64,000 nucleotides of DNA from Rhodamnia argentea (GCF_020921035.1 NC_063154.1:32249948-32313947); one strand, 5' to 3'; positions 35,001-46,867 are shown, counted from the first letter of the stretch. Notes: generated by a model not told the origin, from the letters alone. Numbers and translations are program-made.

Positions 35001-36190
35001 GAGTGAGATGATGAGCAGAGGCGATCATGTGATGAGCAGCTCCAGAGTCAAGAATCCAAGAAGAATTATCACCCGAGGATTGCGCAGTAGTTGCTGTAGC
35101 AACAGTGGATGATGCACTAGAAGGACTAAGATGAAGTCGAGCTAAACGAGAAAGTTGAGCCTCAATTTTAGCAAGACGATCATCTAAAGATACGAATGAG
35201 GTGGCACGATTCACATATAGAGAAGTGACAAGTACAATTGAATGCAAGGGTGCATCAAGAAGATCACACATCTTCTTAAAACACCGATCCTCAGTATGTT
35301 CATTTTTCTTACGTAAGTTACAATACAAACGTGAACCTCATTGAGAAGAGGCATGCTGGGAACCACGCACGTAACCATGCCGAGAACTACACCGAGAATA
35401 GCCGGACCGAAAACCATGCTAAGAGGAGGCAGATTGAAAACCACGCTATGAGGAGCCAGGGTGGAAATCAAACCGTGGGGTGGCTAGTACCGTTGAAGGA
35501 TCTAGAGATGGGGAGCACCAAGAATTCCTCATCTAGTTTCCATAGCCTAAAGTTCTTTGACCGCATCAGAAAGAGATGGTGCGGGATAACAATAGAGAAT
35601 TTGACTTCGAACTCCCTCAAAATCTGGTGAGAGTTGCATTAAGAATTCGTAAAGATGATTCTTGTTCGAAAAGTTTAAATGCAAGCACAAGCAATGCAAC
35701 CAGCACACGTAGGACATGCTGGATGAGCCAATTCATCAAGTTGGGACTAGAGAGATGTCATATAATTATAAAATTCACGAACCGATCGTGTATCCCGAGT
35801 GGCACGATGAAGTACCCGCATAAGCTATAAACACGAACAAAACTTGTTTGCGTAAACATCTTAGCAATTTGATCCCATAACTGTCTCGCACCAACAATAT
35901 GCGTAAATTGGGGGGTGAAGATCAGGGCTAATAGAACCAAATAATATTGCCCATGCTTTCGATCAAGCAACATTCTAAGCCCTAATTTCATAGTCCCATC
36001 GCGTAATATGATCCGTACTAGGTTTAGGATCAAGCAGATCGGATAAAAATGTAGGACAAAAACGAGTACCATCAAGATGCTCATACAAATCACGATAAAC
36101 AAGAGCAGCCATCACCGAGGGTTTCCAAATAACATAATTGGAACCATCCAACTTAACATCAATGCTATCAATCCGATCACCATTATCCAT
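32038..36190 (-). pseudogene. Copia polyprotein (gag-PR-INT-RT-RH), broken
   Basis: Starts MDNGDRIDSIDVKLDGSNY at 36190. Recognised in order: gag; a zinc-knuckle remnant (CNLR...H...C, 35325) with its second Cys replaced; protease WILDSGAAHHM (D at ~35049); integrase with HSDVWGP, FIDDYSCYTWVYFM and a GGEY block (34635-34228); RT with RWICKIK, KAHLVARDF and DYEETFAPIAKM (33462-33190); LLYVNDM (32931) where YVDDM is expected; RNase H with SEYRAM, DNKSS and DCHITRH (to 32038). Several stops and frameshifts split it: a TAG replaces Trp near 33470, and the frame changes at 33190, 34230 and 34640. It cannot act autonomously. Confidence 0.9.
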
Positions 36191-36440
36191 TGATTCTGAT
36201 ATCAATAAATCAAAGTGAAAGCAAATATATATGTGAGTGAAGAAGATAGAATCCGAGGTCGATCGTGAGAACAAGGCGAAAGACGAAAAAGATTGGGCGA
36301 GATAAAGTCCGACAATCGCGGAGTCAGACTAACGAAGACAATGTCAGGCGGCCGGCGCGAGACAAAGGTGCAATAAAGAAGACGAGCGGGACCGCCGTAG
36401 TCATGGATTGGTGTACAGTACTCTCAAGAAGCAAACCGTA

Positions 36441-36452
36441 GCTCTGATACTA
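36441..36452 (-). other. Primer-binding site of the copia element
   Basis: The minus strand reads TAGTATCAGAGC, one base from the initiator tRNA-Met complement TGGTATCAGAGC, directly after the 5' LTR. Confidence 0.85.
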
Positions 36453-36600
36453 TGATAGATTTAGAGAAATGAATAATGGAACGTTTGATTTACAATTAAA
36501 CACAAGGCCAATATAAGTATACATAGAAAGAAGGGGTATAAACGTAAAAACATACACTAAAGGAAAAACCCTAGTCCCAATATATACAATATATCTAACA
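36453..36600 (-). repeat. 5' LTR of the copia element
   Basis: 148 bp, same ends as the 3' LTR. Target duplication catct follows at 36601. Confidence 0.9.
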
Positions 36601-36789
36601 CATCTAACAGAGAATTCCATAAGCTATTCATAGCCTACACGCGATGCTCGTGCTTTCCTGTCGATGGAAAGTATGAACCACACCCCAAGATGGTTCACTA
36701 ACCTTGAACTCGTAGCAGTGTTGTTGTCGATCGTGATGACCCTCGAAATAATGTGTTAAGCACTATCTCGATGGAGTCGATCATCGGTG

Positions 36790-37047
36790 GGAAAAGGGAT
36801 GGTTTCGTCGAGGAAACTGTCCTCATCTTTTGTTTTTGTCATGAGTGCTTGTCAGAAATCCCTAGACCAAATCGAGTAATTGTCTAGTCCAACGAGCCGC
36901 TGGTTGATGAGTCGTAGTCTCGCCTATCGGCTGTTGATGTGTAGAGCAAATCCCAAGGTTCCGGGAGGCCACGATGTGTGGTAATCGGGTATGGCGTATA
37001 TCCGAGTTGGTGAAACTGCCCTTATCTTTGTCTTCATCATGAGTGCT
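36790..37047. repeat. ~208-bp tandem repeat, part 1
   Basis: One full and one partial copy of a ~200-208-bp unit beginning 'agtgcttgtcagaaatccct', with landmarks 'ctggttgatgagtcg', 'gatgtgtagagc', 'ggccacgatg' and 'tatccg'. The array resumes at 38358 after an inserted LTR. Short minus-strand open frames recur once per unit but resemble no known protein. Confidence 0.8.
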
Positions 37048-37053
37048 CATCGG

Positions 37054-38357
37054 TGATGATGTGTATATTTGACTTATATTTTGATTATATTTGATGGTAC
37101 TTTGGACAAATATTAGAATAAATAGAGTGGAATTTATTTGTTTTTATGTATTATGGTTAGGGATGGTGAATGATGCAATCGTGAAGATTTTGGACGCTTT
37201 TGATGTGTTTTTGAGTTGTTGGTTGGGATTTCGCATGTAAAAAATCCATTTCCAGATTCTGTGCAAAGAGTCGTGCCCACGCCTTAAGGTCGCGTGGATG
37301 CAAAGCTGGTGCAGAATTTGGGGACGTGATTTGGCCATTTATTTCCATATTTTCCAGATCCGATTGTGGAGGATTTTTGTACTTAAATAGAACTCTTAAT
37401 TAGGGATATTAGGGAAAAGTTTTTGCCTACTTTTTCTCTCTTTCCATGTTGGATAGAATTTCTTTTTCTAGGTTTTCTTTTTTATTATTTAAGAGGTTGA
37501 ATGCAAGAGGGGAAGACAGACTTTACTCCGTAAAATCCAGAAGCATATTATTTTTCTCTTTTGCCATGCGTGGCTAACTCCTCTTTAATCTAGCAAAGGT
37601 TTATCAACGTTCAAGCTCATTCAAGTTGTGAGATCTAAACTTAATTCTCCTTCTTAATTTCTGCAGTATTTATATATTCTCTGTTTTATTGTTTTCCATT
37701 GCTTTGTTAGTTGTTACAATAAGAGCTCGTTGTGCAATTGACGGGGTGATAGTTGCCAATTGAAATACCCAAACCCATAATTGTTTAGGTATTTTAATGA
37801 TAGTGGCAAATAATATAACTTGATTAAAACTAGATTTTCAGGTTGTATTATTAGAATATATGGTCTAGCTTGAATAAGTTATGCGTGTGATTTATTGGCT
37901 AGGGTTGGGTTTTTCTCGTTTTTCATGCTATCAGCGAATTGAATCCTTGGCGCATGTCGGGGTTATTCATTAATAAGGGATTAATCATAGGCGCGTGTCC
38001 GGTTAATCTAACATTAAGGAAAGATTAGGTTGTTAGAAATGTTTCAACAACCATAATCAGCCTATTGCAATGTTTGAAATTATTCATTTGACTCAATGAT
38101 CAACTTCCGAACTTGAATGAAATTACCTTTGCTAGATGTTGCATAATCTGATTTGTATTTATTTATTTTTGTTTGCTTATTTTATTTAAGTATATTCTAC
38201 ATAAACCCCCCTTTTTAATTTCACTTTTATTGTCTACTTGGTCTTCAAAGAATTAACAATTTGTCGGTCTCGGTGAATTCGACTCTGCTCACCCTAAATA
38301 CAATTTATTTGCGATTTAGAGAGTAGGAATTATATTTGGTGGATTCGACAAACACCA
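37054..38357 (+). mobile_element. Solo LTR inserted in the tandem repeat
   Basis: About 1.3 kb that interrupts the 208-bp array exactly within the 'agtgcttgtc|agaaatccc' junction. It begins TGATGATGTGTATATTTGAC and ends ...GATTCGACAAACACCA. The adjacent 5-mers atcgg (37049-37053) and gccgg (38358-38362) are an imperfect target duplication. The 3' end ('ggtgaattcgactctgctcaccct...tttggtggattcgaca') resembles the U5 end of certain Ty3/gypsy LTRs (family knowledge). No coding sequence inside. Confidence 0.6.
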
Positions 38358-38935
38358 GCCGGAAATCCCTAGACCGGATCAACCAATTGTCCGGTCCGAC
38401 GAGCTGCTGGTTGATTAGTCACAATTCTAGCCCATCACCTGATGATGTGTAGAGCGAATCCTAGCGTTTCGGGCTGCCACGATGGGTGGGAATCGAATAT
38501 GGCAGATATCCGGGTTGATGAAACCATCCTTATCTTTTGTCTTTGTCATGAGTGCTTGTCAGAAATCCCTAGACCGGATCGAGTAATTGTCTAGTCCGAT
38601 GAGCTACTGGTTGATGAGTCGCAATTCTAGCCCAATGGTCATTTATGTGTAGAGCGAATCCTAGGGTTCCGAGCGGCCACGATGGGTGGGAATTGAGTAT
38701 GGTAAATATCCATATATCCGGGTTGGTGAAACCGTCCTTATCTTTTGTCTTCATCATGAGTGCTTGTCAAAAATCCCTAGACCGGATCGAGTAATTATAT
38801 AGTCCAATGAGTTGCTGGTTGATGAGTCGCAATTTTAGCCCATCGGCCGTTGATGTGTAGAGCAAATCCCGGGGTTTCGAGCGGCCACAACGGGTGGGAA
38901 TTGGGTGTGACAGATATTCAAGTTGATGGAACAAG
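38358..38935. repeat. ~208-bp tandem repeat, part 2
   Basis: Nearly three further copies. 'agtgctt' anchors lie at 38551 and 38759, a spacing of 208 bp. The last copy degenerates after 'tgacagatattcaagttgatg'. Copies differ at perhaps one base in ten, so the array is old. Confidence 0.85.
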
Positions 38936-39439
38936 TAGGGATTCATCCCTAAACCTACTAAGACCGATTTGTATCTCTGACCTAGAAATGAAAAGCTCAA
39001 TCCACCATTTAGGGTAGTCCCGAATACGCAAGGCCCACCTCCATTGAGCCGGGCTCCACGCTATCCGCCCTACTGAGTCTAAGGTTGGCCCGGGACGGAA
39101 AACAAATGGATTGCTGGCCATTGCGTTGGGCTGAATTGCCCTTGAGTGAACTATTGGGCTAAAATCTGTTTTCTTTTATCTGGATCAACTTGATCCGAAG
39201 CTTGATTCCGAGGTGAATCAAAGACTTCTTCTAAGACAGGTGCATCTGGATCACGTCTTTCTCTTGAGGTTAAACTTTGATTTTTTGGAATGATTTCAGT
39301 ATAGAAGAAAAAAGGACGGTTTATAGATTCCTACCGGAGTGCTAACCTTGTTTTGCGAGTTATTGATTTTTCACAATAACTTGTTTAGAGGATCGATGGA
39401 AGGCAATCATGAAGATTTCACGGAAGCAAGGAGCTAAGC
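38936..39439. other. Spacer between tandem repeat and integrase fragment
   Basis: No gene recognised. The stretch after 39180 may already belong to the decayed copia element whose integrase follows, but I cannot place a domain before 39447. Confidence 0.4.
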
Positions 39440-39735
39440 TGTGATTCGGATATGGCTATTTGATTTCTTATAAGTCTAAAGCATTAGGTTGCTTTAAAAA
39501 AAAATTGACCTAAGTGGAAAGTCAATTAGACAAGAAAATAAAAGTATTGAGATCCAATCAAGGTCGAGAATATTATCCGGTCAGATTAGATATTTATATG
39601 ATGAAAAGGGAATGGAAAGACATTTTTTTTATTCCATACACTCCTCAACAAAATGAAGTTGCAGAGAAAAAAAAAACAGAAACAAGTTTGGTAACATCGA
39701 TTAATTTTTATGTCCCCACAATAGATTTGGAATAG
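39440..39735 (+). pseudogene. Copia integrase fragment
   Basis: The plus strand reads YGYLISYKSKALGCFKKKLT-stop-VESQLDKKIKVLRSNQGREYY, then IPYTPQQNEVAEKKK. This is the core of a Ty1/copia integrase (normally KTLRSDRGGEY...PYTPQQNGVAERKN). It contains a stop at ~39510 and substitutions in the catalytic neighbourhood (SNQGREY for SDRGGEY). Nothing of RT follows and no LTRs flank it. An isolated relic on the opposite strand to the 32-36 kb element. Confidence 0.8.
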
Positions 39736-40480
39736 GAATAAGAAGTAAACAAAAAAACAACTTCTTTGTTCCAAAAAAAAAAAAAAAGACAAACGATGAC
39801 ATTTTAGAAAAATAAGCTCAACACAACCATCTTTATATCGAGTCCACCACCAGCCGACACCGCCTCCATCGACATTTTTAAACTTAAATAAAAAACTTTG
39901 GAAATAGAAATTTTAAGATCGCATCAAACGTATTTCTGATCTTTTTCTATTCCAAGATTAGAAATTTTGTACAGTTACTAAATATGTTCTTTTACTCAGA
40001 AACTCTTCTCGGAAACAAAATCGGAGAAAGTCATTTTTGCTTATAAATTGTTCCCGAAGATAGAATTGTCACTAAACAGACCCTAATAAGTGCTCAAAAA
40101 GGCTCATACTCCCATAGTCATTTTATATGTTTCTATGAGATTGTTGGGAATACACAATAGAAGTTTGATGTATTAACTACTCCACACCACACCAATAGAA
40201 GTTCTTAATCTATTTCAATACAAGCCCATCAATATATCTAGTTGGAACTACTTTGAATCAAAAGCTTAAATTATTGAGTTATGCGCCAACTAAGATATGT
40301 TAACTACTCCACACCACACCAATTATCCAAGTTGAACAACCTACACTAGATATTGTTTGGCTAGATTGTTCATGGCCTTACGATTCCTTCTTGGGAAGAG
40401 CATCTCCGTCTCTTATAAGGACTTTCTTTTCGTCTCAGGAAACAAGAAATGGGAGAATCCAAAAGCCAATAAGGATATAT
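39736..40480. other. Spacer
   Basis: A-rich tract at 39760-39790. A 'taactactccacaccacaccaat' motif occurs twice (40174 and 40298). No gene. Confidence 0.5.
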
Positions 40481-41660
40481 AAATATATATATGTATATGA
40501 AGAAGCTCTCACCGATGGTTATAGGAGAGGAAGCTCATCGACTTGACCACATTCATAAGCCGGTTCACCGTGATGCTGATGCTCGCCCCGTGATTCCTCA
40601 TCTTCAACAAAAATATTTCTAAGCTATATACCCACGCGACCGGGACAATCCCGATCGAGGAGAATGCCGGGTATTTGTACGTAGCCCCGATGCTCAAGAG
40701 GAGAGCCCACAAGAATTTCCATTGTATGATCCATCATTGTCAAGAAAAATCCTAATTCGGTTAGGGCGATGATGATCCCTCTTGAGCTCACTAGGAGAAA
40801 TCTCCTCTTACCAACTTTGTCGAGGAAAATTGTGGTTATTATTATGAATGTGGTATTTGTCGGTCCAACCACAACTGTGACAAGCAAGAGCCTTTTCTTG
40901 CTAGCCCCTTCGACTTTCTTGAAAATTCGTGGATTGTAGAGGATGATTGCTTTGATCCTCGTCGCATGCTCGAAAATTGAATTTCGACCACAACCAACAT
41001 GATCCATCGCACTAAGGGTGAGAGCCTTAGCAAAAGCACTTTCCAAACACCTTTGGCTCAGGTCTTCCTTGGAAGCTTGACAACACCCTTCTTGCAATTC
41101 TCGTCGATCCCAACTACCATTGCTATGTCTTGGAATCGAGTTTTCACTTCTTCCTCTAAATTATGAATTAGGGGCAAGACCTTTTTTCGCCTCGGGAAGC
41201 CAACCTTGCAATACCAACCACCCCGGCGATTCAAACATTTTAAGGATCCCGAATGCCAGAGCGACAGACGGGATAACCGCGACACCTAGCATCATTCTCT
41301 ACCCTAGCTTTAGGGTTAATTTCACAAAGAAGTAAATTGATACATAGCCGAGCAAGATCCCTAGGGTTATGCATAAATGCGATAAAGAGGTTAAGAATTC
41401 TCGGTGCGTAGCAAAGGAGATTTCTACGCAGTACACAGGCGTGATCATTAAGGCGAAGCCAACCCCGATGCCGGTGGCTTACCGCCCCATCATCAAAATC
41501 GCGTAGGAAGGTCCATAGCCCAAGAAGTAGGAATGAACTGAGTAGGAAGATTGCAAAGGCGAGAATGATAGTGCAACAATGGCGAATGTAGTCTGACATT
41601 CTATCGACGATGAGAAAGCTCATGAGAGCAAAAATGTTGAGGATTCCATCGAGGATTTCG
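40481..41660 (-). pseudogene. Polyol/monosaccharide transporter pseudogene (MFS), copy 1
   Basis: Minus-strand fragments in several frames follow a plant polyol transporter: TIILAFAIFLLSS (41590), IDPKARVE-like block (41310), TRIKAIILYNPRIFKK (40960-40920), LLLVTVVVGPTNTTFIIITTIFLDKVGKRR (40915-40810), FSSIGIVPVAWVYSLEIFLLKMRNHGASI (40650-40560) and AVNR-like LMNVV (40540). These correspond to membrane helices 3-10 and the GPITWVYSSEIFP motif. Stops and frameshifts separate every block and the C-terminal helices are replaced by an AT repeat. The parent family imports sugar alcohols across the plasma membrane. This copy is dead. Confidence 0.8.
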
Positions 41661-41708
41661 ACCTAGTGTTTTGAGCGAGGCCATGATCTCCATAAAAAAG
41701 ATCCTGAA

Positions 41709-41733
41709 GAGAGAGAGAGAGAGAGAGAGAGAA
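41709..41733. repeat. (GA)n microsatellite at the inverted-pair centre
   Basis: About 12 GA units lie between the head-to-head transporter pseudogenes. Confidence 0.85.
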
Positions 41734-41756
41734 CTTCGAAATTCACACCGAATCCT

Positions 41757-42655
41757 CAACATTGTGCCCTCGTGGGCTCTCTCATTGCCAGAAGAATGTT
41801 AGACCACATTAGCCATAGTTACACCATCGTTCTCACCTCCACCATCTTCTTAATCAGTTCGGTCCTAATGGGGTATGGGCTGTCCTACGTGATTTTTATG
41901 ATGGGTGGTGAATCGCCAGCATCGGGGTCGATTTGCCCTAATGATCCCGCCCGTAAATTTTGCAAAAATCTCCTCTACCACACACCGAGGACTCTTAACC
42001 TCTTTGTAGGAGCTATACATAAGTCTAGGGATCTTGGTCGTCTATGCATCGAGTTACTTCTTTTCGAAATTGACCCTAAAGCTAAGGTGGAGAATGACCG
42101 TAGGTGTCGCAGTGATCTTTTCCATTGCTTGGGTATTCGGGGTCCTTAAGATGCTTAAATAATTGAGGTGGTTGGTATTGCAAGGCCAAGTCGCCGAGGC
42201 GAAAAAGATCTTGCTCCTAAATTGTAATTCAAAGCATGAAGTGGAAACCTAATTCCAAGACAAACAAATAGCAGTTGGGATCGACAAGAATGGCAGGGAG
42301 GATGTTGTCGAGCTTCTAAGGAAGACTCGTGGAGGAGGCGTGTGGAAAGAGCTCTAGCTAAGGCCCTCGCCCTTGTCGCGGTGGCTCTTGTTGGCTACAA
42401 TCGAGATTTAATTCATCAACCATGCAACGGGGACCAAAGTAGTCACCCTCTACAACCCACGGATTTCCAAGAAAGTCAGAATGACCAGCAAAAAAGGCTC
42501 TTGCTTGCCACAGTTGGGATTGGCCTCATAACGATCACATTGATACTAATAGCCACAATTTTGGTCAACAAAGTTCATCGAGGAGATTGCTCCTAATGAG
42601 CTCAGGACAGATCACCATTGCCTTAACATGATTAGGGTTTGCTTAATGTCTTGCG
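41757..42655 (+). pseudogene. Polyol/monosaccharide transporter pseudogene, copy 2
   Basis: Head-to-head with copy 1 and homologous to it. It runs SLIARRMLDHISHSYTIVL (41772), ILNLF/TLNLFVGAIHKSRDLG (41990), DPKAKVENDRRCRSD (42075), GGGVWKEL (42332), TKVVTLYNPRISKKV (42430) and LLATVGIGLITITLILIATILVNKV (42500-42575), ending at ...SSGQITIAL (42620). Frameshifts lie between the blocks, and no start or C-terminus survives. The same blocks are kept in both copies but with different lesions, so both probably decayed after an inverted duplication. Confidence 0.8.
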
Positions 42656-43920
42656 TGGTTAAGAGTGCGCATGAGAACACTTTTGGAACAGAATTTCTGC
42701 TTTAAAAGTGCTTCTAGATTAGAAATCCATTTACTTACGCTATTTTTTTTATTTCTTGAGATTTTTTTTTTTTTTTTGCTTCAAAAGTAATTTTGGAGCC
42801 ACTTGAAGAAGTAAAAAAAAAGAGATTACTTTCTCCATAAGTAGAAGTAGAAAAATCAACTTCTGACTAGAAGTTGATTTCTAGAGCATAAGTGTTGCCA
42901 TGCACGCCCTCGGCTTTCACATAACAAGAAGAAAATTTTTTTTTTTCCCACCAAAATACAAAACAGCGACAATACTAAATAATTACAAAATAATCATGTA
43001 TAATACTATGTATGATCTAATTTCCCAAGCAGGCATCATTTTTGTTCCAAATTTGTAGATGTTGCCAAAATAATTATTTAACATCGTTATTGATTACAAG
43101 GCCATTTTCTCGTTTGTGGTATTGGATATGTGTGTGAGAGACGATGAATGCAAATAAAATGTCAACTCCTAATACAACATAGAAATTCAATCTAAATATG
43201 TCCAAATGTGGCAACGACATAGAAAATTCTGATTCAATATGATAAGAAAAAGAACATGACGCTGAAATGGCATGGCAAGAATGCACACATAATGGGAGAA
43301 TGACATTGACAAATTTGAAATTCAATGAAAAGATGACAGACATGGCAAATACCAAATTCAAATAGGTATGGCAATGAAATGATGAGTTTCAAATTTAGGT
43401 GCAACAAGTAAACAACATGTAGCATCAGAATTCAAAACATGAGAAAATGACATCACATGTGAACATTAGAATTCACCTGGATGGGTCACATCACATCCAT
43501 CTTCGAAGTTGTAAGTATCGAGCTTCCACAAGTTCATGGCGATTATGTTCTCATAGTTATACATCACATAAAAAGAAAAGAGACTAAAAATCCTAAATTG
43601 GCCCCAATTGTTAGACAAGGTAAACACGACAAAGATTGGCACCAACAAACACAAGTAGAAAGGTGTTCCAAGACATGACACCCTATCTTCCAAGCTAAAA
43701 AATTTCTCCGAAAATGCATCCGTCTTCCGTGTGATGTTGTATTAATATCAAATCATACATAGAAAGCAGTGAATTATCTACTAGCATTGCATAACTATTG
43801 GAACATCACGTGTGGTTTGGGAACTCACCAACCATCCTTTCCAGATAGAGCGAAAATATTTACCAGCAAAGCAGACTCATAATCAAACCTGGAGCTTAAC
43901 TTTCTTTTGGAGCTCAACGC
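42656..43920. other. Spacer, no gene supported
   Basis: T-tract at 42760-42780. The minus strand has several open frames (43074-43693) without recognisable domains; these would be intron or 3' parts of the putative gene starting at 44169 if that is real. Confidence 0.4.
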
Positions 43921-44169
43921 TCACCAAATGAGGCTGCGCCATTGGATCTGAGCCCTCCCAAGAAAACCACCATTAAAACAAACCTGACGACCAAGTCTCG
44001 AAATCCTTCCTGACACAGAGAACTTAGAGAGAGTACTGCCAATTAGTATCGAGGTTGTTGCCGCAAAGCGAAGGGAGGAGAACGAGGCATCGGCAGTTGG
44101 AGGGAGCACGCAAGAGAGAAGAGCCTGAATTGTTCTCGAACGCACACATGAAGGAATTGGCTCTGGCAT
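43918..44169 (-). CDS. Possible first exon, unknown, organelle-targeting-like
   Basis: ATG at 44169 opens MPEPIPSCVRSRTIQALLSC, rich in Ser, Arg and Ala with no acidic stretch (SSLRFAATTSILIGSTLSKFSVSGRISRLG). Such a composition is typical of a mitochondrial or plastid transit peptide. The frame meets a TGA at 43921, but a good donor (g|gtgagc) lies at the same place, so this may be exon 1 of a small multi-exon gene. A CT-rich stretch on the minus strand near 44260 would be the leader. I could not find a following exon. It could be nothing. Confidence 0.35.
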
Positions 44170-46034
44170 GGTATTTTTAGATCAGAAGTAAGCTCTCAAC
44201 ATCACTGATTCTTTACTATGATGTAATGTCAAGCGAGTAGTAAGAAGCACACGGTTAGAGAGAGAGAACCTCTGGACTTATTCAGCTTGATTTTCGCTGA
44301 TTTAACAGAACCTATTAAGGTAAGATAAGCTTTGATTTGAATGAGTAAAGGCTGTTGGAGGAGCCACGGAAGACGCCATTTTTGCGGAACTGAATTCGAC
44401 TTATTTGCATGAGTGTGGCTGAAGTTGAGGAGGGGCTGTTAATTTGTTCATCATATATTCCTTTTTTGATTTATCTACTTTCTCTTTATTTGTTGCTTTT
44501 TCGTTTCATGGCCATGTCTCGATCACAAAACAGATGAACATATCACAATAAAACTCAAGTGGACTCCAACCGATGATCACAACATGCTCATATCTCACAT
44601 ACATGTATTACCTGGCCAGTATCAACTACAACACTTCACTGATGTCCATCCAATCTGTTCATCGTAGTCATTCCTTTCTCGGACATGCGGCTAATCCCGT
44701 GATAAAAGTATGTATACAAGCCCGGTCCTTGCTCCAAATTGTAGTCTTGAAAAAGGACTTTTATAGATGAACACATAAAATAGAGTAAAAACTAAAAGAT
44801 AGAGTTATCCTTTACATAGATGAAACAGCTGCTAGAAATATGATCAATAGGGACAAACAATGGAAAAAGGAACAAAAATATTCCTGCTATAACTTTAACT
44901 GCCATAACTTGGAAGAATATACATGATATCATCCTAGTTGAAAAATATACATGCCACACTCTTTGCCAGAATCGGCGGCATCCGATCCCCGTTCCTGATT
45001 GGGAGTCTAACTCGTCGGAGGCCGGCGGTTCTTGGGTGGCTCTATGATTTTCAAAATTTGTGCAGGAAGTCATCCAAATCATCATTGAACGACGGCGGGC
45101 TCCCTGGGTCGGAGATGCGATGGCAAGTCTAGCTGCGTCCGGCGTCTGTTGGTGACGACATTTCAGGGTTTCGCTCATTTCAGGGAAACTAGTCTGATGG
45201 TTGTGTTGTTTTTCTGAAATGAGCACCGCCAGTATGCTGAACAACAACTAAAGACTTCGGTCTTGGTGGAGAACCAGAAAAGACGTGTGGTGCATGGAAG
45301 ACTCGATGGGCATTCTTGAAGCGACAATGGCTCTGATACCAAGTTGAAGATTGTGATGACAGAAAAATGTTATATTCGGCACATATCAAGACAAGAGTGC
45401 ACGAGTCTATTTATTCCAGTTCTTGGGTGTTGCTAGCCAACAAGGCTTTGTTTAATGACGTTGAACTGGAAGTTTAACAAATCCTTACTTTGTTCTTGCA
45501 TTAGTCAATCAAGTATTGCATGCGAAATGACGCGTGATGTGACTTGCGTTAAATAGTCATGCACGGGCCAAAGTTGTCACAAGGTGTATGGCTAAGGCTA
45601 ACCAAAACCAAACGATAGACGTATGCATCTTATTCTAAATTTTGCGTTGTTAAAGTTTGCATAAGCAAAATGATGTTAACGATCGATTAGCAGTGTTCTA
45701 ATTGGCCTCATTGGAGGCATTGGGAAATCAGAACGAATTCTTGTCATTCTCTTCTGTTTTTGGGAAATCAAACGACGTCTTGCCTCATCGAGCCGTTAGG
45801 CATCATTCTAGTATCCAATTTTATGTCATGTTATTCTAAGGTTTGTTTGATGTAAGATGGTAGTTGCTAAAGTCTATATAATGATATGATTGCCTGATGA
45901 AATTGTCGAGGTTGGATATATTGTACTCCCCCAAGCAAAATGTATCGCAATTTCGGGATTGACTCAGCAAAAGAAGCATGAAAAATTGCAAGACAAGTGG
46001 CGATACAAGAGGCCAAAGGGTCAAGAAATTACAA
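44170..46034. other. Spacer; retroelement primer-site remnant at 45330
   Basis: The plus strand at 45330-45341 reads gctctgatacca, a perfect complement of the copia primer site. A minus-strand LTR may therefore start at 45345 (TGAAGATTGTGATG). No gag, pol or second LTR can be recognised. The open minus-strand frame at 44900-45250 is broken and has no known domain. Confidence 0.45.
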
Positions 46035-46857
46035 GGCGTAATACCCAAAAAAGCCTTCAACTTTAGCATTTGTGACAATTATATCCAAAAAAAAAAATTC
46101 TCATAAAAGACCCTTAACTTTTACTTTTGTCCCAATTCTATCGGTCCGATACCAAAAAAACCCTCAACTTTAACACATGTCCCAGTTATATCGAAAACAT
46201 TTTTTTGTCTCATAAAAAAACCTCAACTTTTACTTTTATCTCAACTTTACCACCGTCAGTCTTCCGTCCATAATCACCGTTTGTTAATCCTACTCGATTC
46301 GAGTTTTCTCTTCGAACTTACCAATGAATCTTCGAAATTTAGAAACAGTATATTTCAAGGACGAGGTTTTAGATCATTGATCCAAATATCTTCATATATG
46401 GCCATTTTTTGGGTTGTTGAGTGCCGAAGAGAATATGAAACATGCCGTTTTTAGTCAATTTATATCTCCCAGCAATATCTAGGGAAAGCAAACTACAAAA
46501 GAGAAGTTCATGAGTTTTTTCATGTCAGCTTTCATGAGGTGTAATTCATTAACAACATAAACATGCCACATAGGATTAACTAATTGTGATTATGGACGGA
46601 ATGTTAACAATAGTAAAATTGGGACAAAAGTAGCAGTTTGAGATTTTTTATGAGACAAAAAAGAGTGTTGGATATAATTGGGACATATGCTAAAGTTATT
46701 TTTTCCGTACTAGGCCGGTAGAATTGAGACAAAAGCAAAAGTTTGGGGTAGAAATGGGACAAATGTAAAAGTTGAAGGTTTTTTATGAGACAAAAAAAAA
46801 TTTGGGTTGAATTGTCTCAAATGCTATAAAGTTAAAGGTGTTTTTGGGTATTAGGCC
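46035..46857. mobile_element. Foldback (TIR) element, family C, perfect 10-bp flanking repeats
   Basis: An 823-bp element. The left end GGCGTAATACCCAAAAAAG matches the complement of the right end (GGCCTAATACCCAAAAACA). It is flanked by identical 10-bp repeats gaaattacaa at 46025-46034 and 46858-46867. Arms contain 2-3 subrepeats of 'tcataaaaaacc-tcaacttttactttt-gtccca', inverted between sides. The central 46270-46560 is unique. It has the same overall plan as family A but unrelated sequence. A 9-10 bp duplication again suggests a Mutator-like origin. No transposase. Confidence 0.85.
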
Positions 46858-46867
46858 GAAATTACAA

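Larger units (their letters stand above)
31830..36600 (-). mobile_element. Ty1/copia retrotransposon, full length but mutated
   Basis: Short 148-bp LTRs at 31830-31977 (3') and 36453-36600 (5'), both TG...CA. The perfect 5-bp target duplication catct is at 31825-31829 and 36601-36605. On the minus strand come a primer-binding site (gctctgatacta on the plus strand, 36441-36452, one mismatch to initiator tRNA-Met), gag, protease, integrase, reverse transcriptase and RNase H, then a G-rich polypurine tract next to the 3' LTR (complement of 31978-31995). Gene order gag-PR-INT-RT-RH is diagnostic of Ty1/copia. The two LTRs differ at roughly a dozen positions by eye, so the insertion is not recent. 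Short LTRs suggest an Ale/Ivana-like lineage (uncertain). Confidence 0.93.

Noticed and set aside
45330..45345. Full copia element near 45 kb
   Set aside because: Only the primer-site motif is present. No gag, pol or paired LTR can be read.
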